64,000 bases of DNA, from assembly GCA_963791945.1 (NCBI GenBank), contig CAWBUD010000002.1:2232001-2296000 (forward strand), read 5' to 3'. Of this stretch, positions 19,111-27,568 are shown in pieces. This stretch comes from PALSA-1003 sp963791945. Its GTDB lineage: Bacteria > Pseudomonadota > Gammaproteobacteria > Burkholderiales > Casimicrobiaceae. Position numbers and translations under genes: made by a program. The notes beneath the pieces are model-generated. The model worked only from the letters and a program-made list of their open reading frames with translations. It ran no database searches and had not been told where the DNA came from. Within the stretch, counting starts at the first letter, position 1. Each line of letters begins with the position of its first letter.

Positions 19111-19641
19111 ATGAAAGCCTGGCGCTGGTCGATTCCGCTCGCGATCTTCGTCGTCCTCGTGGCCTTTCTCTGGATGGGCCTCGGCCGCGATCCGAGCATC
19201 GTGCCCTCGCCGCTGATCGGCAAGCCTGCGCCACCCTTCCGGCTCGCCCAGCTCCATAAGCCGAATGACTGGATCCAGCTCGACGATCTCAAGGGGAAGG
19301 TGTGGCTGCTCAATGTCTGGGCGTCGTGGTGCGTGTCGTGCCGTGAAGAGCATCCGTTGCTGCTGCAGCTTGCGAAATCCAACGTCGTGCCGGTCTACGG
19401 CCTCGATTACAAGGACAAGACTGAACAGGCGCTCGCCTGGCTCGCTCAGAACGGCGACCCGTACACGGCGTCGATCGTGGACGCCGATGGACGCGTCGGC
19501 ATCGATTACGGCGTCTATGGCGTGCCCGAAACGTTCCTCATCGACAAGGCCGGCGTCATCCGCTACAAGCAGATCGGCCCGCTGACGGTGCAGGCGCTCA
19601 AAGACAAGATCCTTCCGCTCGCGAAGGAACTGCAGAAGTGA
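19111..19641 (+). CDS. ccmG: Thiol:disulfide interchange protein CcmG/DsbE
   Basis: This is a periplasmic, membrane-anchored thioredoxin-fold reductase that keeps the CXXCH haem-binding cysteines of apocytochrome c reduced. The 176-aa sequence has an N-terminal anchor (about 7-23), active site WASWCVSC (CVSC at 74-77) and the cis-Pro loop YGVPETFLID. It lies 10 bp after ccmF, and its stop overlaps the GTG start of ccmH. Confidence 0.94.
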   Translation: MKAWRWSIPLAIFVVLVAFLWMGLGRDPSIVPSPLIGKPAPPFRLAQLHKPNDWIQLDDLKGKVWLLNVWASWCVSCREEHPLLLQLAKSNVVPVYGLDYKDKTEQALAWLAQNGDPYTASIVDADGRVGIDYGVYGVPETFLIDKAGVIRYKQIGPLTVQALKDKILPLAKELQK

Positions 19642-20126
19642 TTGCCGCGATCCGGCGGTGGGCTTCGGTGGCGCTGCTCGGGGTGGCGGCGTCCGCGGCG
19701 TTCGCCGCCGCCATGAATCCTCCTTCCGCCGAAGACGCGCTCGATGCGAGGCTCAAGAAGCTGGAGACCGAGCTGCGCTGCCTGGTTTGCCAGAACCAGA
19801 CGCTCGCGGATTCGAACGCGGAGCTGGCCGCGGACTTGCGCAAGGAAGTACGCGAGCTCGCGGTCGCTGGCAAGAGCGACGAGCAGATCCGCACTTATCT
19901 CGTCGCGCGTTATGGCGATTTCGTGCTCTACGATCCTCCGCTCAAGGGCACGACGTGGCTCCTCTGGCTGGGTCCATTCGCGCTGCTCGCGGGCGGCGGC
20001 GTCCTGTGGTGGATGGTGCTGCGCCGTCGCGCCCGGGCGCAGAGCGGTGTCACGGACGCCAGCAGCGGGGACACGGTGGCGCGGGCGCGCGCGCTGCTGG
20101 ACGGCGAGGAAGACCTCCCGGCGTAA
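19638..20126 (+). CDS. ccmH: Cytochrome c-type biogenesis protein CcmH
   Basis: CcmH is a periplasmic thiol oxidoreductase component of the haem lyase, working with CcmG and CcmF. The 162-aa protein has a signal peptide (1-23), the LRCLVCQNQ active-site motif (Cys48, Cys51), the segment YGDFVLYDPP and a C-terminal membrane anchor (about 107-125). The start is GTG, overlapping the ccmG stop. No CcmI part is fused, in agreement with a separate ccmI gene at the front of the cluster. Confidence 0.94.
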   Translation: MIAAIRRWASVALLGVAASAAFAAAMNPPSAEDALDARLKKLETELRCLVCQNQTLADSNAELAADLRKEVRELAVAGKSDEQIRTYLVARYGDFVLYDPPLKGTTWLLWLGPFALLAGGGVLWWMVLRRRARAQSGVTDASSGDTVARARALLDGEEDLPA

Positions 20127-20157
20127 CTTGCGTCGCCCGACCTGCGTAGGCGCCTTT

Positions 20158-20185
20158 CCCGGGGTTCCGCTTCCCTCACCCCGGG
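20158..20185. other. Hairpin between convergent ccmH and DUF2007 gene
   Basis: CCCGGGG and CCCCGGG form a 7-bp GC stem with a 14-nt loop in the 59-bp convergent gap. It has no T-run on either side, so it may limit readthrough but is not a typical intrinsic terminator. Confidence 0.35.
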
Positions 20186-20491
20186 CTACAACCCCCGCCC
20201 GCACTTCCAGCAGATCTCGAAATTGGCGGGGTTATCCTCGCCGCAGCTCGCGCACCGGAGGCTCCCGGTTTTCATCCTGTCCGCGCGCATGGCCGCAAGC
20301 ACCGTCTCGGCGCGCTGCCGATCCCCCGGTCGTTCCAGCCACACCTGAGGTTGAGCGACATCCGGCGGCACATCGCCGACGATGCTCTGTACGTGCTCGT
20401 TGAAGACATGCGCGGGAATACCGGCCTGCTGCAACCGGTGCAGCACCAGATAAGCATCGAAGCGATTGAGGGCGATGTAGAAGCGCTCCAC
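20186..20491 (-). CDS. DUF2007-domain protein with C-terminal zinc ribbon
   Basis: This is a 101-aa cytoplasmic protein. Residues 1-65 match the DUF2007 signal-transducing fold (YIALNRFDAYLVLHRLQQAG, then AHVFNEHVQSIVG). The C-terminus has two CXXC pairs (CASC and CWKC) forming a small zinc ribbon. Its biochemical role is unknown. The start is GTG at 20491. It follows hutI by 31 bp on the same strand and may be co-transcribed. Confidence 0.78.
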   Translation of the reverse strand: MERFYIALNRFDAYLVLHRLQQAGIPAHVFNEHVQSIVGDVPPDVAQPQVWLERPGDRQRAETVLAAMRADRMKTGSLRCASCGEDNPANFEICWKCGRGL

Positions 20492-20522
20492 GCGCCAATG
20501 TGGCAGGCGCCGCCGCCTGCCG

Positions 20523-21755
20523 TCAAGGCCAGCGCGCGACGGTGCCCCCGCGCACGAGACCGACCAGCGGATTCGCGCCCGGCGCGTAGGCGAGCTCCAT
20601 CGGATCGGCGACCTCCCAGAGCGCGAGGTCGGCGCGCGTCCCCGCAGCGAGCCGTCCGCGATCCGAAACGCCGAGCGCGCGCGCCGCGTTGCGCGTCACG
20701 CCGGCAAGCGCTTCCTCCGGCGTGAGTCCGAAGAGCGTGCAGGCCATGTTGAGCATCAGCAGCAGCGATGTGACGGGCGAAGTCCCGGGATTGCAATCGG
20801 TCGCGACCGCCATGGGTACGCCCGCCGCGCGCAACGAGACGACCGGCGGCGGCTGGCGCTCGCGGAGAAAGTAATATGCGCCGGGCAGCAGCACGGCCAC
20901 CGTTCTGGCACGCGCCAGCGCGGCGACGCCCTGTGCGCTCGCGTGCTCGAGGTGGTCCGCGGATAGAGCGCCCGAGTCGGCAGCAAGCGCCGCCCCGCCG
21001 ATGTCAGAGAGCTGATCGGCATGCAGCTTCACGGGAAGTCCATGGCGCCGCGCGGCCTCGAACACGCGCCGGACCTGGGCGGGCGAAAAAGCGATGCGCT
21101 CGCAATAAGCGTCGACCGCATCGGCCAGCTGTTCACGCACCGCTGCCGGAATGATCCCGTCGCAGATCAGCGTCACGTAATCGTCGGGGCGGCCCGCATA
21201 CTCCGGTGGCAGGGCGTGCGCGGCGAGCAGCGTCGTGCGCACGTCGACGCCGTGCAGCGCGCCCAGGCTGCGCGCCACCCGCAGCGATTTGAGCTCATGA
21301 GCGGCGTCGAGACCGTAACCCGACTTGATCTCCACCGTCGTCACGCCTTCGGCAAGCAGGCGCTCCAGGCGCGCCCCGCTCGTCCGCGCCAGCTCTGATT
21401 CGGAAGCCTCCCGTGTCGCCCGCACGGTCGAGAGAATGCCGCCGCCCGAGCGGGCGATGTCCTCGTAGGTCGCGCCGGCGAGCCGCTGCTCGAATTCACG
21501 CGCGCGGTTGCCGGCATAGACGAGATGAGTGTGGCAATCGATGAGGCCAGGTGTAAGCCACGCTCCTCGGCCATCGAGCTCGACGGCGGCCCGCACGGCC
21601 CCGGGCAATTCAGCGCGCGCTCCGACCCAGAGGATGCGGCCGTTCTGCACTTCAAGCGCCCCGTCGCGGACCACGCCGTACGGCGCGCCGTCCTGCATGG
21701 TGGCGAGCGCGACGTTGACGACGAGCAGATCGCACTCGCGCCCGCCCGGATTCAT
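20523..21755 (-). CDS. hutI: Imidazolonepropionase HutI
   Basis: HutI hydrolyses 4-imidazolone-5-propanoate to N-formimidoyl-L-glutamate, the third step of histidine degradation. The 410-aa protein has the amidohydrolase metal motif HTH (His75, His77 in LIDCHTHLVYAGNR), TTVEIKSGYGLD and the later VALATDCNPG. Length is normal. Its ATG overlaps the stop of hutF (ATGA), so the two form a coupled pair. hutH and hutU are not in the window. Confidence 0.95.
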   Translation of the reverse strand: MNPGGRECDLLVVNVALATMQDGAPYGVVRDGALEVQNGRILWVGARAELPGAVRAAVELDGRGAWLTPGLIDCHTHLVYAGNRAREFEQRLAGATYEDIARSGGGILSTVRATREASESELARTSGARLERLLAEGVTTVEIKSGYGLDAAHELKSLRVARSLGALHGVDVRTTLLAAHALPPEYAGRPDDYVTLICDGIIPAAVREQLADAVDAYCERIAFSPAQVRRVFEAARRHGLPVKLHADQLSDIGGAALAADSGALSADHLEHASAQGVAALARARTVAVLLPGAYYFLRERQPPPVVSLRAAGVPMAVATDCNPGTSPVTSLLLMLNMACTLFGLTPEEALAGVTRNAARALGVSDRGRLAAGTRADLALWEVADPMELAYAPGANPLVGLVRGGTVARWP

Positions 21756-23107
21756 GCGAGCAGGCGTTTCATCGTTTGCCGATAGCGGGTCAGGATCGCC
21801 TCTTCGTCGCCATGATGGCCTTCGCCGATCACCCAGCGGCCGGCGACCATGACGTCGCGAACCACGTGCCGGGCGGGACCGAAGATCGCCGCGTCGAGAA
21901 GATGGGCCGCAGACTGTTCGGCAAGCGCGGGATCGTCGCCATCGAGCACCAGCAGATCGGCGCGGCGCCCGACCTCGATCGCACCTACCGGTTGAGCGAG
22001 CGCTTGCGCGCCGCCGGCGAGCGCAGCCTGATACAACGCCAGCCCCGTGGATTCGCCGTCGCGCGCAAGGACGTTGCGCCGATGCAGGTTAAGCCGCTGC
22101 GCGCCCTCGATCAGTCGAAGCTCGAGGAAGGGATCGACGGCGACGTGGCTGTCACCGCCAACGCCGAGATGCCCGCCGGCCGCAAGATAGGCCGGCGAAG
22201 GGAATACGCCGTCGCCAAGATCGGCTTCCGTCGTCGGACACAGGCCAGCCACCGCGCCGGTGGCAGCCAGGGATCGTGTCTCGTCGCCGGTCATGTGGGT
22301 CGCATGGACGATGCACCAGCGCGGGTCGACGTCCGCGTGGGCGAGCAGCCACTCGACCGGCCGCGCGCCGCTCCACGCGATGCAGTCATCGACTTCCTTG
22401 CGTTGCTCGGCGGCATGAATGTGAATCGGTGCATCGTCGTCGTTCGCGCGGGCGATCGCGACGATGTCGGCCAGCTCCTGCGGGGCGACCGCGCGCAGAC
22501 TGTGCGGCGCCACGCCGAGCTTGAGACCATCCAGCGCGAGCGAGTCGTGCAAAGCGTGGAAGCTCGCCGTGTCATGGATGAAACGGCACTGCGCCCGAAG
22601 CGGCGCCACGCCGCCGAAATCCGAATGCGCGTAGAAGACAGGCAGAAGCGTGAGGCCGATGCCGGTCGTTTCCGCGGCCTCCTGGATGCGCAGCGCCATT
22701 TCCGCCGGATTGGCGTAGGAGCATCCCGCCGGGTCGCGATGGAGATAGTGGAATTCCCCGACGGTGGTGTAACCGGCCTTGAGCATCTCCAGGTAGAGCT
22801 GGGTCGCGATCGCCTCGCAATCGTCGGGGCCGATGCGATCGAGGAAGCGATACATTTCTGTACGCCAGGTCCAGAAATCATCGGCGCTGGGACCGCCGCG
22901 TTCGGTGAGTCCGGCGAGCGCGCGCTGAAACGCGTGCGAGTGGACGTTGGGCATGCCGGGGACGAGCGCGCCCTGCAGATGCTCGGCGTCCGAAGGCCGC
23001 TCAAAGGCGACGTCGACGCCGCGGATGGTGCCGTCCGGCGCGACGTCGACCACAACGTCGCGCGCCCAGCCTGTGGGCAGCAGGGCGTCGCGAGCGAACA
23101 GTTTCAT
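21752..23107 (-). CDS. hutF: Formimidoylglutamate deiminase HutF
   Basis: HutF converts N-formimidoyl-L-glutamate to N-formyl-L-glutamate and ammonia, the five-step route of histidine breakdown used by pseudomonads and many betaproteobacteria. The 451-aa amidohydrolase carries the metal pair HSH (His56, His58 in PNVHSHAFQRALAG), FHYLHRDPAG, HIHAAEQ and GGDSHVAVDP. I chose the ATG at 23107 (MKLFARDALLP) because residues before it look like leader sequence. It is coupled to hutI. The presence of HutF implies that HutG (formylglutamate hydrolase) rather than HutE-type enzymes acts next. Confidence 0.94.
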   Translation of the reverse strand: MKLFARDALLPTGWARDVVVDVAPDGTIRGVDVAFERPSDAEHLQGALVPGMPNVHSHAFQRALAGLTERGGPSADDFWTWRTEMYRFLDRIGPDDCEAIATQLYLEMLKAGYTTVGEFHYLHRDPAGCSYANPAEMALRIQEAAETTGIGLTLLPVFYAHSDFGGVAPLRAQCRFIHDTASFHALHDSLALDGLKLGVAPHSLRAVAPQELADIVAIARANDDDAPIHIHAAEQRKEVDDCIAWSGARPVEWLLAHADVDPRWCIVHATHMTGDETRSLAATGAVAGLCPTTEADLGDGVFPSPAYLAAGGHLGVGGDSHVAVDPFLELRLIEGAQRLNLHRRNVLARDGESTGLALYQAALAGGAQALAQPVGAIEVGRRADLLVLDGDDPALAEQSAAHLLDAAIFGPARHVVRDVMVAGRWVIGEGHHGDEEAILTRYRQTMKRLLA

Positions 23108-23247
23108 TTTCTGATTACCGCGCCGCCGCAGCGGCACTGTTGCGTTCCGACGCATCGCCTCCGCGGCTCACGTCGTCCATTATGCGCGACGGCCGGCGTG
23201 GCGCGAAGGGCTCGTCCCGTTTGACAGCCGGATGCCCCTCACCCACC

Positions 23248-24105
23248 ATGCCGCCCATGCTTCGACGAGGCCTGCTCGGCGTCGCGATCTTCGCCGTCGG
23301 GCTGGCGGGATGCGTGGTCGTGCCCGAGCGGCAGCACGCACTGGTCCTGCAAAGCGACGGCACCGTGGTGCAGCAGCCGATGGGTTGCGGTGGCCCGGCG
23401 CGAGGGCGGCCCGGCGACAGCGGCGCCCTCGACCCGAACGCCATCCGGCTCGCTTCGTGGAATCTGCACAAGGAGGCCGATCCCGGCTGGGAGTCGGACC
23501 TCGGCCGACTGATCGCGCAGAGCGACCTGCTGCTGCTCCAAGAGGCGGGTGTCTCGCCGGAGTTCCGCGCAATCATCGAGCGCGGCGGTCTTTCGTGGCT
23601 GCTTTCGAGCGCCTTCGAGTATCTCGGCTTCGAGTACGGCGTCCTGACCGCGACGCGGCTTCCGCCCGCTTCGGCCTGCACGCTGCGCGCCTACGAACCG
23701 TTGCTCGGCATCCCGAAAGCTGCCCTGATCACGCACTACCGCCTTGCGGGACGGGAGGCCACGCTGGTGGTGGCCAACCTGCACGCGATCAATTTCACGC
23801 TCGGTACCGACGCCTACCGCGCTCAGCTCGAGGCCGTCGCCGATGCGCTTGCGGCGCATCGCGGGCCCCTGATCGTCGGCGGTGATTTCAATACCTGGAA
23901 CGACGAGCGCGCGGCCGTCGTTCGCGCACTCGCCTCCCGGCTCGCGCTCGCGCCGGTGGTCTTTCACATCGACGAGCGCAAGCGGTTCATGGGTCGCATC
24001 TTCGACTGGGTGTACGCCCGCGACGTCGAGGTGCTCTCCGCGACCGCGTGGAGCGTCACCTCATCGGATCACAACCCCGTCGTCGTCAGCTTCCGCGTGC
24101 CTTGA
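23248..24105 (+). CDS. Endonuclease/exonuclease/phosphatase-fold lipoprotein
   Basis: This is a 285-aa protein with an N-terminal lipoprotein signal (about 1-22, lipobox GLAGC). Its EEP-fold catalytic core shows the standard motifs: ASWNLHKE, LLLLQEAG, NLHAINF, GGDFNTW and the closing SDHNPV. It resembles the YafD-like group. The active-site Glu, Asp and His are all present, so it should be an active metal-dependent phosphodiesterase acting at the envelope; the substrate is unknown. I chose the ATG at 23248; the ATG at 23257 is as likely. It is divergent from hutF, and its end overlaps galE by 20 bp. Confidence 0.82.
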   Translation: MPPMLRRGLLGVAIFAVGLAGCVVVPERQHALVLQSDGTVVQQPMGCGGPARGRPGDSGALDPNAIRLASWNLHKEADPGWESDLGRLIAQSDLLLLQEAGVSPEFRAIIERGGLSWLLSSAFEYLGFEYGVLTATRLPPASACTLRAYEPLLGIPKAALITHYRLAGREATLVVANLHAINFTLGTDAYRAQLEAVADALAAHRGPLIVGGDFNTWNDERAAVVRALASRLALAPVVFHIDERKRFMGRIFDWVYARDVEVLSATAWSVTSSDHNPVVVSFRVP

Positions 24106-25111
24106 GTGTCGAATCTCGCGACGCCCATCGCCAGGCGTCGACGCAGATCTCATCGAGATCGCGCCACGCGCGCCATCCCAGCAGTGCGTTGGCGCGGGCG
24201 GGATCGGCGTAGTAGCAGGCGACATCTCCCGGACGGCGGGGCGCCACGCGCTGGCGAAGGTGCCTGCCACAGGCGCGCTCGAAGGCAGCTACGACTTCAC
24301 GCACGGACGAGCCGCGACCGAGTCCGAGGTTCAACGTCACGGACGCGGTGGCCTTTTCGAGATAGCGAAGCGCTGCAACATGACCGTCGGCAAGGTCGGT
24401 CACGTGGATGTAGTCGCGCACGCCCGTACCATCGTGAGTTGCGTAATCGTCGCCGAAGATGTCTATCTGCGACCGACGCCCGAGCGCCACTTCGGCGAGA
24501 ATCGGCACGAGGTTGTTGGGCGCACGCGACGGTGCTTCGCCGATCTGCCCTGAAGCATCGGCTCCGGCGGGATTGAAATAGCGCAGGAGGCCGATGCGCC
24601 ATGACGGATCGGAGCGCGCCAAGCCGTCCAGCATGAGCTCGACCGTGCGCTTGGTGCGCCCGTAGACGTTTGCGGGCCGTATCGCCGCATCTTCGGCGAC
24701 GGGATTGCGTTCGGGCTGGCCGTAAACGCTCGCCGACGAGCTGAACACGAGGGTCCGCACGCCCGAGTCGCGCATGGCGAGCGCCAGCGCGATCGAGCCG
24801 CCGACGTTGTTGTCGTAGTAGGCGAGCGGCTGCGCTTCGCCTTCGGCCACGGCCTTGAGTCCGGCGCAATGCACGACCGCGTCGACGCGCCGCTCGGCGA
24901 GCAGAGCGGCCAGCGCAGCCCGGTCGCGCACGTCGGCGACAATCAGCGGAATGTCGACACCGGCGAGCCGCTCCAGGCGCGGCCGCACCGAAGCCGAGCT
25001 GTTGACGAGATTGTCTACGATGAGCGGTGCGTACCCGGTCCGCGCAAGCGCGAGAACGACGTGCGCGCCGATGTAACCGGCGCCTCCGGTAACCAGGACA
25101 CGAAGCGGCAT
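24086..25111 (-). CDS. galE: UDP-glucose 4-epimerase GalE
   Basis: GalE interconverts UDP-glucose and UDP-galactose, supplying galactosyl units for surface polysaccharides. It is a 341-aa extended short-chain dehydrogenase. The NAD-binding GGAGYIG is at 9-15, the active-site Ser in FSSSASVYG (about 124), and Tyr150-XXX-Lys154 in NVYGRTK. RYFNPAGAD and VRDYIHV are further family motifs. The gene stands alone, convergent with the EEP lipoprotein gene. Confidence 0.94.
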   Translation of the reverse strand: MPLRVLVTGGAGYIGAHVVLALARTGYAPLIVDNLVNSSASVRPRLERLAGVDIPLIVADVRDRAALAALLAERRVDAVVHCAGLKAVAEGEAQPLAYYDNNVGGSIALALAMRDSGVRTLVFSSSASVYGQPERNPVAEDAAIRPANVYGRTKRTVELMLDGLARSDPSWRIGLLRYFNPAGADASGQIGEAPSRAPNNLVPILAEVALGRRSQIDIFGDDYATHDGTGVRDYIHVTDLADGHVAALRYLEKATASVTLNLGLGRGSSVREVVAAFERACGRHLRQRVAPRRPGDVACYYADPARANALLGWRAWRDLDEICVDAWRWASRDSTLKARGS

Positions 25112-25196
25112 CGCGGCATTCTAGCGGAACCGGAGCTCTCAGTGCTCCGCCGCGCGCGGTGGAAGCGATCTCGCTTCGCGGCCGAAAGCACCCGCC

Positions 25197-25457
25197 CTAC
25201 TTCTTCTTGCTGCGCTTCTTCGTAGTCTTTCCGGAGCTTCTCGAGGTTTTGCGCGAGTTCTTCTTCGAGCTGCGCTTCGAGCCCGCCTTCTTGGGTACTT
25301 TCGCCCCGCGCTTGCGCGCTTCGGAAAGCCCGATGGCGATCGCCTGCTTGCGGCTCTTCACTTTCTTTCCCGAGCGGCCGCTCTTGAGCTTGCCGGCCTT
25401 GTATTGGTGCATCGCCCGCTTGACCTTGCGCTTCGACGTCTTGCCGTACTTGGCCAT
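25197..25457 (-). CDS. DUF6496-type lysine-rich basic protein
   Basis: This is an 86-aa very basic protein. Residues 1-52 (YGKTSKRKVKRAMHQYKAG, then KVKSRKQAIAIGLSEARKRG) match the DUF6496 family. The rest is a Lys/Ser/Arg tail rich in KKXSRK repeats, resembling a histone H1 tail, which suggests nucleic-acid binding. Function is unproven. A weak match to the GTAGGA palindrome lies about 100 bp upstream (25560-25578). The gene stands alone between galE and a 547-bp intergenic region. Confidence 0.83.
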   Translation of the reverse strand: MAKYGKTSKRKVKRAMHQYKAGKLKSGRSGKKVKSRKQAIAIGLSEARKRGAKVPKKAGSKRSSKKNSRKTSRSSGKTTKKRSKKK

Positions 25458-26004
25458 GGTTTAAGTCTCCTTGCTCGACGAACCTTTGATGGTCGCGTCG
25501 ATCATTCGGGATGTCTATCAGGCGCGCTCCCTGACCGAGCTAGGACGATCGGCAATCAGACTAGGAATCCGCCCGACACGCACCGCTGCTCTATTCCGAA
25601 GCTGCGCCTAGCGGTCTCCCGATTGCGTCGCGCGTCGCTGCAAATGTTCTTACGTGCGAATCAGCATTTCGCCTACATCCTTTCGGTGCAGGAGCGAGTA
25701 CATTGCACGCGAAGCAGCCTTCAGCGTCGATGGTTTCGAATCGTCGGGTGGGCTCCGGAGGTTCGTATGGCGGCAAGCAAGAGTCGTGACAAAGCCCAGA
25801 GGCGAGTTTCGCGGTCGCCGGCGAGTCGATCGAGAAGTTCGATGCCTTTGCTTTGGATTATGTGGTTCTTCTTCTCGCCAATGCATTGCCGTTCGGCCCG
25901 TCCAGCCTCGCGGCGACCGGACAGGCGGTGGTCCCGGCGAGCATATGCTCGCGCTCACGGCAATGAAGATCCTGTGAAACATCTCACGTAGCGAGGTTCA
26001 TGTC
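25458..26004. other. 547-bp intergenic region with a 16-bp palindrome
   Basis: No convincing gene is present. Open frames from about 25654 and 25767 have no recognisable fold, and a third frame (GESIEKFDAFALDYVVLLLA) has a stop near its start. GCGAGCATATGCTCGC (25937-25952) is a perfect 16-bp palindrome 52 bp upstream of the DUF883 gene. ACTAGGA-ATCCG-CCCGACA (25560-25578) is a weak, 10-of-14 match to the palindrome at 5681. Confidence 0.4.
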
Positions 26005-26283
26005 ATGGATCGATCTGTTGAGCAACCTTTGGATATTCGTGGCTCCGTGCGTTCGGACGCCAAGTTTCAAAGCGCCACGGACGCGGCTCACGAGACGACC
26101 GACAGGGTGGCACGCGCTGCAACGGTTCAGGTGGATCGGCTGCGCGGCACGGCTCACGACGCGGTCGACGGTGCGGCTAGCCTGGTCGAGTCGGCGAGCG
26201 CATCGATTCGCGCGCGTCCGATGGCGACCGTCGTCGGCGTCCTCCTCGCGGGTTATCTGCTGGGAAGACTGACCGGGCGCTAG
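26005..26283 (+). CDS. DUF883/YqjD-like ribosome- or membrane-associated stress protein
   Basis: This is a 92-aa protein with an acidic/amphipathic helical N-terminus (FQSATDAAHETTDRVARAAT and DRLRGTAHDAVDGAASLVES) and a C-terminal tail anchor (about 70-90: RPMATVVGVLLAGYLLGRLT). This matches the DUF883 family (YqjD/ElaB). E. coli relatives anchor ribosomes to the membrane in stationary phase, but that is not established for this subgroup. It lies in a run of small stress-type genes. Confidence 0.75.
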   Translation: MDRSVEQPLDIRGSVRSDAKFQSATDAAHETTDRVARAATVQVDRLRGTAHDAVDGAASLVESASASIRARPMATVVGVLLAGYLLGRLTGR

Positions 26284-26358
26284 GCGCGAGCAAGCAGGCG
26301 GCGGTTCGGTGCGAACGGCCGCTACCCTTCGCCGCCTTCGCTGCGCTGGACGGGCCGG

Positions 26359-26814
26359 ATGAGCGCCCAGCGGCAACCCCAGAGCCAATCCGAATCGCCG
26401 GAGGAACGCGCGCACTCGACGCACGAGGAAGCGCGGATGGTGCTTCCCGGCATCCAGACGCTTTTCGGGTTCCAGCTGATCGCCGCCTTCAACGGCCGCT
26501 TTACCGAGCTTGCGATTCGGCGACCGGGTCGTCCATCTGGTTTCGCTCACTCTGGTCGCGCTGGGGCGATCGCGCTCATCATGACGCCCGCGGCGTATCA
26601 CCGCATCTGCGAGCCGGAGCGAACGTCGCTGTTCTTCACGCGACTCGCCTCCGCGCTCGTCGCGGCGGCGATGGTGCCGCTGCTCCTGGCCATCAGCCTC
26701 GATGTCTATGTCGTAACCCGCCTTTCGCTGCCGAACGACAATCCGTGGCTCGGCCTGGTTCTGGCGATATCGGCCTTCATCGTCTTCGTCACGCTATGGA
26801 TCGCGCTTCCGTAA
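26359..26814 (+). CDS. DUF6328 family membrane protein with two compensating frameshifts
   Basis: This is a 151-aa protein. The N-terminal part (EEARMVLPGIQTLFGFQLIA, FNGRF) and the C-terminal part (IALIMTPAAYHRICE, LLLAISLDVYVVTRL) match DUF6328 membrane proteins. Between them, residues about 52-68 (IRRPGRPSGFAHSGRAG) do not. The +1 frame over 26510-26566 instead reads RFGDRVVHLVSLTLVALG, which is the expected hydrophobic segment. An extra base near 26512 and a missing G in the run at 26563-26566 would explain it. The protein as encoded lacks most of one transmembrane helix. Sequencing error or a real double mutation are both possible. Confidence 0.78.
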   Translation: MSAQRQPQSQSESPEERAHSTHEEARMVLPGIQTLFGFQLIAAFNGRFTELAIRRPGRPSGFAHSGRAGAIALIMTPAAYHRICEPERTSLFFTRLASALVAAAMVPLLLAISLDVYVVTRLSLPNDNPWLGLVLAISAFIVFVTLWIALP

Positions 26815-26887
26815 TGGCAGCTCATGCGGCCTCGTCGCCACCGGAGCGTGCCCCAGCTCGGGCGCCCGTGAGCGGTTCGGCCGCCCT

Positions 26888-27568
26888 GTGACTTCCGCCG
26901 TGGTGCGGCGGCTCGATTTCGCGGATGTTACGTTGACTCGGAAGCAGGACATCAGGCAACGCTCCGGCGGTACGACGCTCGCGGAGCTGCGCGAGGAAAT
27001 CGATCGCTGCCGCGCGTGTCCGCTCTGGGAGCGAGCGACCCGGGCGGTGCCGGGCGAAGGCAGGCCGCATGCGCCTGTCATGCTGGTCGGCGAGCAACCC
27101 GGCGACCAGGAGGACCGCGCCGGCCGGCCATTCGTCGGACCCGCGGGCAGGCTGCTCGATGCGGCACTCGAAAAGGCCGGCGTCGACCGCGGCGACGTCT
27201 TCGTCACCAACGCCGTCAAGCATTTCAACTGGTTCCCCAGGGGCAAGCGGCGCATGCACAAAACGCCCGCGCAGAGCGAGGTCGCCGCGTGCCTCGACTG
27301 GCTCGAAGCCGAGATAGCGCTGGTCCGCCCTCGCATCATCGTGTGCCTTGGCGCAACTGCGGCCAAGGCGCTGCTCGGTCGCGACTTCCGCGTTACGGTC
27401 GCCCGCGGTCGCCTCATCGAGAGCGGGATGGCGCCGTTTGTGATGGCGACGGTACACCCGTCTTCGATCCTGCGCCTCGCCGGAGAAGCTGAACGGGGCG
27501 CTGCGTTCGAGCGCTTCGTTTCCGATCTCGCTCTGATCAGGGACGCGCTTCGCCGCGAACGGCCCTGA
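26888..27568 (+). CDS. udgX: UdgX-type uracil-DNA glycosylase family protein
   Basis: This is a 226-aa member of the family 4-like uracil-DNA glycosylases. Motif A is GEQPGDQED (68-76), the diagnostic R-loop is KRRMHKTP (120-127) with His124, and motif B is HPSSILR (190-196). Four cysteines (41, 44, 135, 153) fit an iron-sulfur cluster. In mycobacterial UdgX the R-loop His forms a covalent bond with the abasic sugar after uracil removal, so the enzyme stays locked to DNA. The same residues are present here; the activity itself is inferred. The start is GTG at 26888, and the first 25 residues are not conserved. Confidence 0.88.
   Translation: MTSAVVRRLDFADVTLTRKQDIRQRSGGTTLAELREEIDRCRACPLWERATRAVPGEGRPHAPVMLVGEQPGDQEDRAGRPFVGPAGRLLDAALEKAGVDRGDVFVTNAVKHFNWFPRGKRRMHKTPAQSEVAACLDWLEAEIALVRPRIIVCLGATAAKALLGRDFRVTVARGRLIESGMAPFVMATVHPSSILRLAGEAERGAAFERFVSDLALIRDALRRERP

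Noticed and set aside
25654..25977. Short frames in the gap between the DUF6496 and DUF883 genes
   Set aside because: All three frames are compositionally random; one has a hydrophobic stretch but a stop close to its start and no homologue I recognise.
26100..26125. Sigma54-like sequence TGGCACGCGCTGCAA inside the DUF883 gene
   Set aside because: The -12 element is absent at the correct spacing and the sequence lies inside a coding region.
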